DNA of 64,000 bases from Larus michahellis. Taxonomy: Eukaryota; Chordata; Aves; Charadriiformes; Laridae. Numbering within the stretch: position 1 is the stretch's first letter; each line of letters starts with the position of its first letter. The notes beneath the pieces were generated by a model that had not been told where the DNA came from, searched no databases, and saw nothing but the letters and a program-made list of their open reading frames with translations. Position numbers and translations under genes: made by a program. Where the stretch lies: the NCBI RefSeq assembly GCF_964199755.1, contig NC_133901.1, forward strand, positions 5,248,016-5,312,015, given 5' to 3'. Shown here in pieces: positions 25,801 to 38,300 of this stretch.

Positions 25801-26218
25801 TTGTGAGACATTGCTGTAAAAAGTAAAAGAATTTTTCTCCCCATCCTTTCTATCTCTTTCCAAATAGAGCATGCCACCGGTGATTTTTGCCAAGAACATG
25901 TTTTGCTCTATGTACAGAATGGTCAGCCAGCGGTTTCAGCACTGTGCTGCGGGGAAGAGGGATGTGGGAGTACTGCGGTGTAGCTTGCTGGAAATCTTGC
26001 ATGTATTCTTAAATTGGTCACCTGTTGCTACTGTCGATGGACGTTAGAAGATTATAACCACATCTCTCAACAAATTCCGTCAAAGAATAGCAAATACTAC
26101 AAATTTATCCATTTGAAAATTGTCCGTTATTCTACTCAGTGAAGCTTAGATTTTTTTGCCTTTAAAATCTGCCTACTGGCCTTCTGTTTGTGAACCACTT
26201 TTATTTCAATTCTGCCAG
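22870..26218 (+). other. PHC3 intron 1
   Basis: Begins in the CpG island and turns AT-rich after about 23300. It holds a CR1 remnant at 25221-25276. I searched for a small exon that would restore frame with exon 1; extending exon 2 back to the AG at 26138-26139 has the right length but meets an in-frame TAG, so it does not help. Confidence 0.55.
25221..25276 (-). mobile_element. CR1 LINE tail fragment, reverse orientation
   Basis: TAGAATCTGTTGGGTTGGAA followed by GGGACCTTTAAAGGTCATCTAG is the reverse complement of the CR1 3' terminus. Only about 55 bp is left. Confidence 0.85.
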
Positions 26219-26365
26219 GCTGGACAAACACTGCACAATATGGAGAATGAACCAAACACAACAACATGTTCTGCGTCTACAACTACTATCACTACCACTT
26301 CCACTTCCCGGACACAGCTGCCACAGATCTCTGTCTACAGCGGCTCTGACCGGCATGCCGTCCAG
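26219..26365 (+). CDS. PHC3: PHC3 exon 2 (CDS from 26240)
   Basis: The acceptor is CTGCCAG. The reading frame gives MENEPNTTT, a Ser/Thr-rich run and ISVYSGSDRHAVQ, which matches human PHC3. The first 21 bases are in frame with the CDS but lie before the ATG. Donor GTACTG. Confidence 0.92.
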
Positions 26366-29300
26366 GTACTGGGCTGTGAGATAGTCTTTCCTGTCCTGTA
26401 CAGTGCTCTCAAATACAGGCATTGTGTGATACTTTACACAGGATGAACTTTCCATTCCTAATTGCTATCTTCTTTCTCAGTATCTGACTTACTGGTTTTC
26501 AGAAGATATTGTTTACCGAAGGGTATCGACCACTTAAGAATAGTGCAGGGTACAGGCCTGCTTCCCAAATAAGGGAGGGGGCACGCTATGCTAAAAAGTT
26601 TGGGTTTGTCGCCATTCCCTAAAGGTATGGATTATTAACATAAGACTTTACAAAATAACACAAAGTAGAGCTGTTTGACCAACATTGACTACAGGGATCC
26701 AGAGGCATCTGTGTGTGTGTGTAACTGCTGCTTTGGATCCAGCCCCCTCTTGCTGTTCTTTAAATTAGGTCTACTCAAACTCTGCGCTGTCCATTCTGTT
26801 GGGTTTGATAATTGAGTCTCTCCCATGCTATCCTGATCTTTCAAAAAGTGGACCGTTATGTAGGAGTTGTTGACAAGAACCTAAGAGGCTTGGATGTTGT
26901 GTTATGAATGGTGTGATATTGTTGGCTTATTGTCAGGCTTTCCTTGAAGACGTGAATATATTTATGTTGACTATATCCTGTGACTTGTTTGAGAACAGTG
27001 GTGGAGCAAGTTCAGTATTACCTGATCGGTGTGAAAGAATTTATTTGGTTTTATTTCCTTGTAAAGGTAAACTTCAGCATCATGTCAGCATGGTGTGTAC
27101 TTTGTAATTGTAATTAATTACCTACTGATTCATCACAGGTTATTCAGCAGGCCTTGCATCGTCCTCCTAGCTCAGCTGCTCAGTACCTCCAGCAGATGTA
27201 TGCAGCCCAACAGCAGCATCTAATGCTGCAGACTGCTGCTTTGCAGCAGCAGCACTTAAGCAGTACCCAATTTCAGAGTCTGGCAACTGTACCACAGGTG
27301 AGAGTGAAGATTGCTGAAAAAGAATGGTGTACCATTTTCTAGAGTAGGACTACAATTCTAGAGCATTGTCAAACATAATAACAGGTTAAGTGCCTGAGCT
27401 TAAAGCCTCACAATAATTCACTGTTATATTTTAATGTCTTTGTTATTTTAAATTGTATCTTCCTCCAAACTATTTGGAGGATTTTGTCCAGTGTTATAGG
27501 TGCTCCAGTAGGCGACCATTCCATGCTTTATTGCATACATTATAATGCATCATGAAAATCATCAAACAGTAATAATATAAGTATTAAAAATAGGCTACTT
27601 CAGTCTTCATCCCACGATTTTCTCAAAAGTTGATGGGGAAAGCAATGAATAGCAATGTGTGTTAGTGGAATCAAAGAATAATAATGAACATCTGGTATCT
27701 TAGTGTGCTTTGCCACACATCTGGCTGCATTATAAGTAATGGCAAAATTCAACTTTAATTCGGAGTGTGGAAATGTAGGAAGTAAATGACATTTAATTTC
27801 TGAAGCACAGCTTCTAACGTTAGTGGACACTGGAGGAGACCCATTTTGAAAACTCAAGCAGTGGGAAAGATTTCCTTTGACCTCAGTTGACCTTGTATTG
27901 AGAATACTGTCTTGCAGAGATAGGTGGTTGTTAATGATTTTACACGTAGAAATGCTAAAACGGAGTTAAAGACTTCAGGGATATAGCTGGCTGTTGTCAG
28001 AACTGAGACTGACTCTTCTATGCTTCTGGCTTTTTCTTCTATATCTTTTCCATTAGATTGTGGTAATGTATTGATTTGTCCCTTTTTTTGTGATGGATTT
28101 GTGTGTGTATCTACAGTTACCAAGACAGAGCAAAGAAAATCAGATTGGGGAAGGCTAAGAAGTTTTGGTATGCAGTCTGTTAATACAGAAATCTAAATCA
28201 CCATCCCTGTATTCATCTGAAGGGCAGAATAGCGTACAATTACAGACACTTAGATGTGCATACATAAATTATCATTTTAGAATATAAGGGTGTTCTTTAC
28301 AGCATTTATAAAGTTTGCTTTATTTTTAGAGGATTATAAACATAATAAAAATTATTATGTGAGTTTTAATAATGTCAGTTTTTAATGATGTCACATTAAC
28401 GGCTCTGAGCACCATAGGTAGTGAGCTGATCAGTTAGCTCCATCATTAACAGTTTGATAGACTTTACCTCTGATAGCTTTTGTTCAAGTCTTGATCTGCA
28501 AGAGCCTGTGTGCCTGAAATTGGGTAGGAATTCAAGGCTTTTAGCACCTTGCAGATAGCATTCCGTAGTGCAGAGTGCACTTTGCTGAAAACTAATTCCA
28601 CTGAGTAAAGCATTTTTACTGTTAACTCAGAGAAAAGGTAATGGTAGAGAGGGATATTTCTGATGGTTTATGCAATAATATGAACATCACTTAAACACTT
28701 TTTGGTTTCAATATTTGACACATATTCTTGCTATTTAGGCAAGCCTGTCAGGTGGGAGGCAATGTACTTCCCCCACTGGGAGTGTCACTCAGCAGTCAAG
28801 CATGTCGCAGACCTCGGTACGTAACTGAACAAAGCCCTCCATCCATTCTCAACCCCTCTTGGTTATTATTTAACTACTTGGAAAACCAGGAAAGATTTTA
28901 GTATTTAAATTTGTATGGTTAAAGTTAGTATTAGTGAAACAGTAAATAGAAGTATGACGACTCTCATAAATGTTGGCTGCGCTTCCAGCACCTGCCAGCG
29001 ATGCTGATGCATGCTGCCAGCTGCCGTCATTGCTGGCCAGCATTGGAGGCTTCCCCAGTCCCAGCCCACTCTTGGTGCTCTGAGGGGCAGCTGCTCACTC
29101 CACAAGTGCTAGTGACTGTTCAGACCGCTGCAGGAGTCACTCCCTGAGCTTTCATCTTTTATAATGATTTCTTATTGGATTTTTCACATCAGTTTCTTTA
29201 TTCAGGGCACTATTGTAGGTTAAAATCATAACTGTGATCCGTAATGAAAGAGCACCAAATCTAAAGAATCCAAGTCAATGCTTACATGTGTATATATGAA

Positions 29301-32300
29301 ACTGATTAAATGTTTATAGCATTCATTCTTTTATTGATTATCATCTTTTATCATGCATCTTTTATGCACTTTCAATAACTTTATCCATAGTCTAGGCATG
29401 TGCTCAGGCTTCAGTTGTTAGCAGCTCTGTGTTCAGTTCATGCTGTATTTCTTTAAGTGGCATCTTCAGATATGTAATTTGCACAGTCTTTTATGTACAG
29501 TTCTACAGTTGTCTCAAGTAGGACTTTGTTAGTCCTGCAGACATCCTGCTTATTAATCATGCCCTCAAGCTGTTCATGACTTCAGTGCATAGCTTCAGTG
29601 GTTTAACTGTATATTTTTTTAAGCTCTCATAGCATTGCTTTGGCTTACAGTTGTTAGAAGTAAAATCATTCATTCATTAAATTTTGGAGGGGAAGTCTTT
29701 AAAGATGTCTGATGTTAAACTAACAGAATAATTGGGCTGGGATTTTTCAAGGAAATCTTTTGAGTAAGTGATGAAAAAGAGCTGGGCACTTAACTCTGTT
29801 CGATTGGTTAGGAGAAAAAAAAGGCAAACTAAAACCACAACAGCTTTTGTTTGAGAAGATGCTAAAGAGCAATTGTTGAGGAGCATTTCATGTGAAATTG
29901 TAGAAAGTTTTAGTCTCCAGTCATTTTTAAATGTGCGTATGTGTAATGAGGATTCAAAGTCCATATATGGTGGCACAAACAAATGTCCTGATCAGGTTGT
30001 AGAACAACTGTAACAGAAGGTATCAGTCCAGTCAGATAATATAAACATTTATAGATGCTTAAATATTAAAAATCAGATATTTTTTCTTAACGTATGTCAA
30101 GCTCATGCTACATGTCCTGTAAATGTGTATTTCTATGAGGTATATTTTTCAGACGTCATAATATCATTGTTTATACTTGTAACTGCTTATTGTTATTTAC
30201 TGCTAAACGGTTGCTTGCAGTCTAAGAATGAAAATGTATAATCTTGCCAGAATCCAGTTGTGTGATGATTGGCTCAATATATTTTTGGTATCTTTACAGT
30301 TCAGAAATTTCAACTGCCCCTGCCATTTTTGTCAAAGGCTTTCTGGCTTTAGACCCTAGGATGAATGAATTTCCATGACAGAAGCAATATTTTTGTTTCC
30401 TTAGATTAACCTCTCCACCTCTCCTACACCTGCACAGATAATAAGCCGTTCACAGACCTCCAACACCACCAGCAGCAGTATCACCCAACAGACTATGTTG
30501 CTGGGGAGCACCTCTCCGACCCTGAGTGCAAGCCAGGCTCAAATGTATCTACGAGCTCAAATGGTAAGTTTTGATTACAGGTCTTAAGCTTGGTTTTGGT
30601 CCATCCATTGTCGTCCCCTCCCCGACCCCTCCAATAAATCTTAACCATTTCAGGTTTTATTTTGTGTCTATAAATTATTTATGAATGTTTTTCTTTAGTT
30701 TCAGATAGCACTGAAAATTTAGTCACTAATTTGTGAATATGAGTTTTCTGAAACACTGTGAACATCAGAAATAAAAGGATTGCTGTAAATTAGTTCCCTG
30801 GTGAAGTTTGCTTCAGTGTTTTTAACCTGGTCCTACTAGAATTATTAAATTGATCAAACATGGGAAAAATAGAAAAAGAGCACCTGTCTTTACTGGCTAT
30901 GTAGAAGGGCATACTGGAGTCTGTGTTGTTTTCCAATGCACTGGTGTTGTGATTTAACCCCAGGCAGCAACTAAGCACCACGCAGCCACTCGCTCACTCC
31001 CCCCCGGTGGGATCGGGGAGATAATCAGAAGTGTAAAAAAGAGAACTCGTGGGTTGAGATAAAGACGGTTTAATAAGTAAAGCAAAAGACACTCCTGACA
31101 TTTGAGATCTCTTTAAAAATGTGGAAGACTGACTAATGATCTTTCTTCAAAGCCTTCCATAAAGCTTGTCTTTGCTATATTGCCTATAAAGAAATTAATG
31201 GCAGTTAGGTATGCTGGAAGTTGGTAATTTCAGGTTGGTTGTATGATACCTGTTCTCGTTATGAAACTTAATTAGCCTAGGTAAAGTTGGTATAACAACT
31301 CTGCTTGTTAAATAACATTTTGACAGATAAGATCTTCTAAGTTCTGTTTCTGTAGCATTGTAGATGCTGGGCTGCTCTCTTGATGTTTTTTACCTCTGTT
31401 TCACTAATTTGTAATATTAGAGGAAAAGTTCTCTTTAAAGTGCTTGTATGAAGAATGATACGTGTGTGCATATATGAGAGAAAGATATTCTTTGAGTAAG
31501 TTCATCTGAAAAGAAAAAAGCTCTACATCGCTACACATAACTTATGCATCTCTCTTTAAATATTGGAGGTTTTTTCCACACATTTTCAAAGTTTCAGTCT
31601 TTTACCAGGTGTTTTTTTCTTGCTTAACAGCTTATTTTTACTCCTGCAACCACTGTGGCTGCTGTCCAGTCTGACATTCCTGTTGTCTCATCATCTTCCT
31701 CATCTTCCTGTCAGTCTGCAGCTACTCAGGTGAGCTTGTGGAAATTTTTTAAAGGTATGTCCAGTAGAGCGTGCCAAAACTGAGATGTAAGGAAACATTG
31801 TGCTTAAGTTTTACTTGCTTATAAAAACTGCTAATGGGTACTGGTTATGTATAACTTCAGTGTCTTCTGTTTACCATCATCATACATTTAGAGGTGATCG
31901 TATTATATGTAAAATTGGGATCCTGGATATGACATTTCAGGTCTTCATATTTAGCTGTCATCTTTATCACTTCAAATAACTTCATGTTAGCAGCTGAACT
32001 TGTATCACCTTTTCACTGCTCAACATATTTGTATATCATCTGGAAAAAACATATGGCACAGCACAAATATATACAGAACATATTTGTCATAGTCTTCTGC
32101 TCTGAAAAGTAAACACTTATCTAACGAATTTATGCTCTCGTGAAAGATCTTCTCTTCTAGCTTAGCAATTTCTTTAAAAGCCTTTGGTAAACAGACCTCA
32201 TTTAGAAATCTTTCAGAAATCCAAGCAAATTATACCAGTTGAATGTTCTCTGACCTTATGTTTGTTGACCCCTTCAGAAGATTCCAATAGACTTGTGAGT

Positions 32301-35300
32301 CACTGCCTCTCCTTTACAGAAGTCGTATTATTGCCTCTGCCTCAGTAGGGCACATGTGTCGGTGTGCTCAATAATTTTGTTCTTTATTAGAGTTTGCAGC
32401 ACTGTACCAATTGTATTCATCTCATGAGTAGTGCTTGCTACTCAGCCTGCAGTGTTTCCTTTGGCCACGAGTGGATGTAGTTTCATCACAGACAGTACAA
32501 GATGGTCGATAATTTTTATTGTTTGAGCCATACTATGGAATTGATCAACAGATGTTTAGATGAAACTTGTTTTCATTGTATTTACTAGAGCTTCCATGTG
32601 TTTCACTGAACTGTTGTTCATATTGAAGCCAGCTTTGTGTAAGAACTTCTGAATGATGGCTGAGAGAATTGTTATGTCTTCCTTTTGAGAATCAAGCTGT
32701 TGAGGACTATTACTTGAGCTATGAGCTATTGCTAATGATTTGAAAACTTGTCTCTTCCCAGGCTTTTCCAGAAGTTTCTTGTGAGTGGTATGCAGGTGTT
32801 GGGAGTTACTAGTCTTTGCTATTGTTTGTCCGTTGTAATAAATGTTCTTGTATCAGTCTGAATGCAGTCAAAGTGAGATCTTCTGCCACTGACTTTGTTG
32901 AATTAGTGCTCTTTTCTTGACGGTGTTCCTAACTTGTTTTAGCCTTTTCTGGAGCTTTGCTTTCAGTTTGACTTGAATACAGCTTTGCAACTCTTCCTGT
33001 AAGTATGTTTTCAGTTGCTTTCTCAGCACATGTTGAGCTCTTTCCCTTTCATTTGTGTTTCCAGCAAAGCAAACGGCATGCTATGAGACTGAGAGTCTAA
33101 TGGGAACCGTGCTTTCGGTATACGATAGGCTCGACTGTAAGACCAAGGCTTTTATTACTGGGTCCTAATAAAAGGGCATGGTAAAGCCTTCCTGCCATTG
33201 CTTCCAAAATTTCAGTTGACCTTTTGCTTCCCATGTTGAATAGATTCCTCTTAACTGCAGAAACAAAGTCAGAGTCTGTCATTAGAGTGTGTGTGTCACT
33301 ACGTAGGTTTGTCATGATTGAGTTTATTAGGTCACATACGGTATCTTCACACATATCTTTGGGGAGCATCCCCTTCAAAAACACCCAAACAGGTTCAGGT
33401 AGTTGTCTTCGTTTGGACTTCTTGTCTTCAAGAGTGACTGTTAAAGCATCTTGATTAGCATAAGCTGTTAGCCTCTCACAGAAACATAATAATCTCATAC
33501 CAGTTGTTTTATTTGCCCAGACATCTGTTTATCTATAGGCTTTTCTCCTTATTTGCAGGCATTTTGATTGGACATATCACTAGACAAGAGTGATGTTTTC
33601 CTAGAACCTGGTTTGTCTTCTCTTTTATTAATCCTCTGTAGAGATCATCTGAGGAACTGATCATATGTAATAGCTTATTAGTAGCTGTTCTTCTGTGATT
33701 TGTTGCTCGCAGATCCAAAAGAGCTTTTAGCTTTTCACTTCATGAGTAGAACCTTTACTTGCTTGGTGCCTGTATTTATTTGCAGTGCCTCTCAGTTTTT
33801 CGGAGAACTCTTTCTGTGCAAATTGAACAACCAAAGAAAAAAGTTAATTTACTTATGATGAAGTCTCATCGGAGTCTGCTTCCTTTTTGACGATGTGAAG
33901 ACCTTAGAGATATGTCACTGTTCTGAGAACAGTGATAAGTGGTGAATCATTGAAGCTTGCTTTCCCTTTGCTTTTCCAGTACGTATCTGAGGGGGCCGGA
34001 GCTTGCTAGAATCCAGATGTGTGCTTATGAAGGATGTTGTTGGGCAAGCTCACAATGTTAAGTTCATCAGTTGAGCCTTCATTGAAAACACAGACTGCCC
34101 CTTCAGTGGTGGAGTTATCGTGCCTCATTATCCTTTACCACAGCTGCCTGCCTTTCCTCCAGATTCTGCAGAGCAAGTTGTAAAATGCAGAGAGGTTACT
34201 GGATGGGCTAGCAGCTATTTTTGCATTTGTATCTTTGTCTTTTATGTTCAAGGTAAAGCGTATGACTTTACAGTCTTGTCCCTTCTGTACCGTAGGGTTT
34301 TAGAGGCCTACTTTGCAGAAGTCTGCCTGACTCGGTAACTTCCTGAGACATCATTGCAGAGGGACAGTAGAATCTCGCCCCAGGCCATAGAGCGTTATTC
34401 AGTCAGATGAGCTGCTGTGGTGACCCTGTCAAACCGTTCTTCTCCCCTCCCAATGTTCAGTACTGCCCTATTGCCAGATGTTGTTAACCTTGGTTGTCTG
34501 GTAGTTTCTATAGCAGCAATGACATTGCAAAGGTCCAGTTTCATCCATAGTCAGTGAGGCAATGGAAAAGCTTTAACACTGGAACATTTTATTTTTTTTT
34601 TACCATGTGACAAATATGTCCTTGGGGTTTCAGTCAGCTGGGCTTAGAGAAATGTCTTTGTTTACCATATTAGCCAACCCGAGCAAGTAGGCAATGCCAA
34701 TTAATAAGAAGTGTGTGTACATAGATGTGTATATTACACTTAGCCAAGATGTTTGTGAAAGTAAAATATAGTGATCTCACAGTATCATCTTCCATGTAGA
34801 AGTACCAGAGAAACTCAGAAGTTCATCAATGATTAGCGGTGTCTCAATGGCACACCTAACATGGCCTGTTAGGTGAACTAACACTTCTCTCCTACTTACT
34901 CTTCTTCCCTTCTGCTTTTATACTTTTTTCTTTTCACATGCGTCCCCCTCATGTATGAGCTGGATGTCTCAGATGTGTTACCTTATCTGTTCAGGTGTGC
35001 TGAAGGTTGATTTGTACTCACAGAGATCGGATTGCGGTAAATGCCTCCTGCACGCCAATAAGGAAACAAATACTGTTATCTTCAGAACAGGATCTGAATG
35101 CATCCTGTGGTAACACACCAAACAGTAAAATGTCAACTAGCTGTTCATCACACGAGTACTAACTGTTCAATGTGGAAGGGATTATGTAAAGTATGATGTA
35201 AATTAGTGCTACAAGGGTAGTCTTTATCCTTGAAAATAAAATGCTGGCTCAGGATGTAGGATTGGAAAGGTGGCATCATTATTCACAGAATCTGGCTGTG

Positions 35301-38300
35301 GTATAACAGACGTTAGTGAAAATAATCACCAACTGATTTACATTTCAGAAGGCAACCCTTTTGTTTCATGTGACATTGGAAGTGTCATGATGAAAAGCTA
35401 CATTAATATTGCTGTAGAAATAAAGGGCTCGGGTTTGTTAAGACATGGATAACATACAGCAGATTCTGATCCCATTGACTACCCAGGGCTCTGGTTTATG
35501 TTAGTGTCTGCAAACATACTTACAGACCACTGCACTTCTGCAACGGCAGTATAAAAAAAAATTGCATTTGCTTAAGATGCTTTGTGTCATTCACTTTGAA
35601 AGCACAATAAAAGAGAAAAAAATGCAAGTTTAAATTCAAATTAATGTTTATACTTCTCTAAATTCTGTGTCTTAAAAGATACTTTGATATGCAGATTTTT
35701 AACTTCTCATGTATTTTGATCACATGGGATGAGAAGCACTACATAACATTATTCTTTTGCTATTTTTGCCTAGATATTTGGCACAGATGTTTATATGGTT
35801 TGGTTTTTTTCACGTTTTGTTCATTTCCCAGGTTCAGAACTTGACATTGCGCAGTCAGAAGTTGGGTGTATTGTCAAGTTCACAGAATGGCCCACCAAAG
35901 AGCAGCAGTCAAACTCAGTCGTTGTCTCTCTGCCCTAATAAACCTGTAACCAGTTCCAAGGGCAGCCAACCAGATCCCTCAGAAAGCAATAGAAAAGGCG
36001 AGAGCCCAACTCCAGAGTGTCGGAGTACTCCAGTCACACGGACATCAAGCATACATCACTTAATAACACCAGGTAGGATGAAAATGGAGATATAAGAAAG
36101 TTATTTTAATTAAAGTTAATTTGTATGTTACGGCTTTGTCAGAGTCCAGTGCTCTTTGATTGGATTCTCTTAAATATTCCATATGAGAGAGTTTAATGTT
36201 AATAGTAAATTTACTTATTTGTTGATATTGGATGTTACACAGGACTTCAGGAGTGTGATACAGCACTGTTTTTAAATCGTAATACAAGCATGATTCTCAT
36301 CACTGGTCTGTCTGTATGCTTACGGTCAGGACATGTCATCCCCAATCTCTGGGAAGCAATACATGGTTTGAAACCACCTCAAACCTCTTACCGTCATCAA
36401 AATCTATTTTGCTGGGTTGTTTGGCTTTTTTTTTTTTTCTGTCTTATCAGTGTCATCAGAATGTTCTTATATCAAGTACTTCTATAAATCCATAGGTAAT
36501 AGTGCCCCAGAGTCTTAGTATTTCGTATCAAGAGATAAATCAAAATAAGCATGCAGTTGGTTAGATAGGCATTTACATTGCATGTAATGTATTTGCATTT
36601 TAGCTTCTTTATTTTGAAAGAGTAAGGGTAGTCTGGATAATTGGTCTGAATTATGTGGAATTTAGCTTGGCTTAATGGCAGCTTTTAGAGAAGGAGTAAG
36701 ACTGTGAGGCAGACGTTCTTGAGGTATTGAGCCCTGATGCTCTTAGAACACACTTCTGTAAGGAAAAATTCCATCTTCACTAGCAGAATAAACAAAAAAG
36801 ACAACATAAATGAGTTGTTTCTCAAGTGGAAAAGACAAAGCAAGAAGTTGTTTGCATGTGGAGGAAAATATGTGTGTGCGCTGTAAGGAATTACTAGCGA
36901 GTCACTGGTTCACTTAAAGGTGATGTGTTATCTCTGGAAGCTGCACTATTCTTAGATTCATACCTTTCAGTCTGTGTGTTCAAGTTCAGGCACATACTTG
37001 GAAAGGTTTTAATTCCTACTGAGCTCTTGGAATTTTGTTTAGTCTCTTAAAATTGTTTTACCTAAACTTCAACTTAGCAGTTATCAATAAATCCTCTTGA
37101 TTGTGACATGTTATCTCTTCCATTCCAGTCTGTTTCAAAGCAAAAGTTAAATCCATTTAAAGTTGCATGTAATTCTTAAATAAGCAAAGGGTTTTTCAGC
37201 AATAATCTTAGAAATAGCCCCAAAAAGATAAGTTTAGATACTTTTATATAGGAAGTACCTGTATATATATCAATATATATATATGTAAAAAGCATGGGTA
37301 TGTTCCCTTATTCATTGCTGCATTTGGCTTTGGAAATTGATGTATATTCCACTAATAAATTGTTCTTGTGTACTATATGCTGTCAAAGAAGATATTTCTA
37401 AACATAGATCCAAAGGGTTGACAAAATTGTGCTAGTCTTACTTTAAAGTAAAAACTTCCTTTCTTTTAATATTTTTATAATGTTCTCTGGACTTAAAGAA
37501 ATAAATACTAATTGTCACTTTTTTCCCCCCCTCACAGCTTCATATTCTCCATTGCAACCTCATTCTCTAGTAAAACATCAGCAGATCCCGCTTCATTCAC
37601 CACCTCCAAAGATTTCCCATCATCAGCTGATACTGCAACAGCAGCAGCAAGTCCAGCCAATTGCACTTCAGACTCCTTCGGGTCAGGAACCCCCTCCGTC
37701 ACAGCACTGTCTACCACTCCCAAGCCATGGTCTTCCTCCAGCTCCCAGCAGTGTCCAGTCTCATTGCTCACCTATTCACATCCATCCTCCGCCTCTAACG
37801 CTGTCTCCTACTCCATCCCAGTCAGCTCAGCAGTCAGTAGTGGTATCTCCTCCACCTTCTCACTCCCCTAGTCAATCACCCACAATAATTATTCACCCTC
37901 AAGCACTTATTCAGTCACAGGCAAACTCCCTTGTGCCAACAGCTCTTCAGCCAGAGCAGACTGCTCCTCAGCAGACTTCTACCAATCCAGTTCGACCAAT
38001 TGCACAGCCACTTAATCTTCCATCGCATCTTCCACTTCCATCTTCCCCTGCTGTACATATAGGCTCAGTAGATCAGCCCAGCTTGGTTTCCTCAGGCCAA
38101 CAGATCGTGTCCTCAACACCACACCAGCAATATCCAGCCTTGCAGTCCACACCTATCCCTCTTGCAGCTCCTCCTCAGCTGTCAGCATCCTCAACCCAGA
38201 TTCAACAGCTGCCGTTGCAGTCTGTGCAGTCTTTACAAGTGCAGCCTGAAATTCTGTCCCAGGGCCAGGTTTTGGTTCAAAACACTTTGGTTTCTGAGGA

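Noticed and set aside
26140..26218. An alternative upstream acceptor (AG at 26138-26139) for PHC3 exon 2 to repair the frame
   Set aside because: The length fits, but the spliced frame meets an in-frame TAG three codons in.
37262..37284. TA-rich tracts here and near 40645 as possible functional elements
   Set aside because: Short simple-sequence tracts, ordinary in vertebrate introns.
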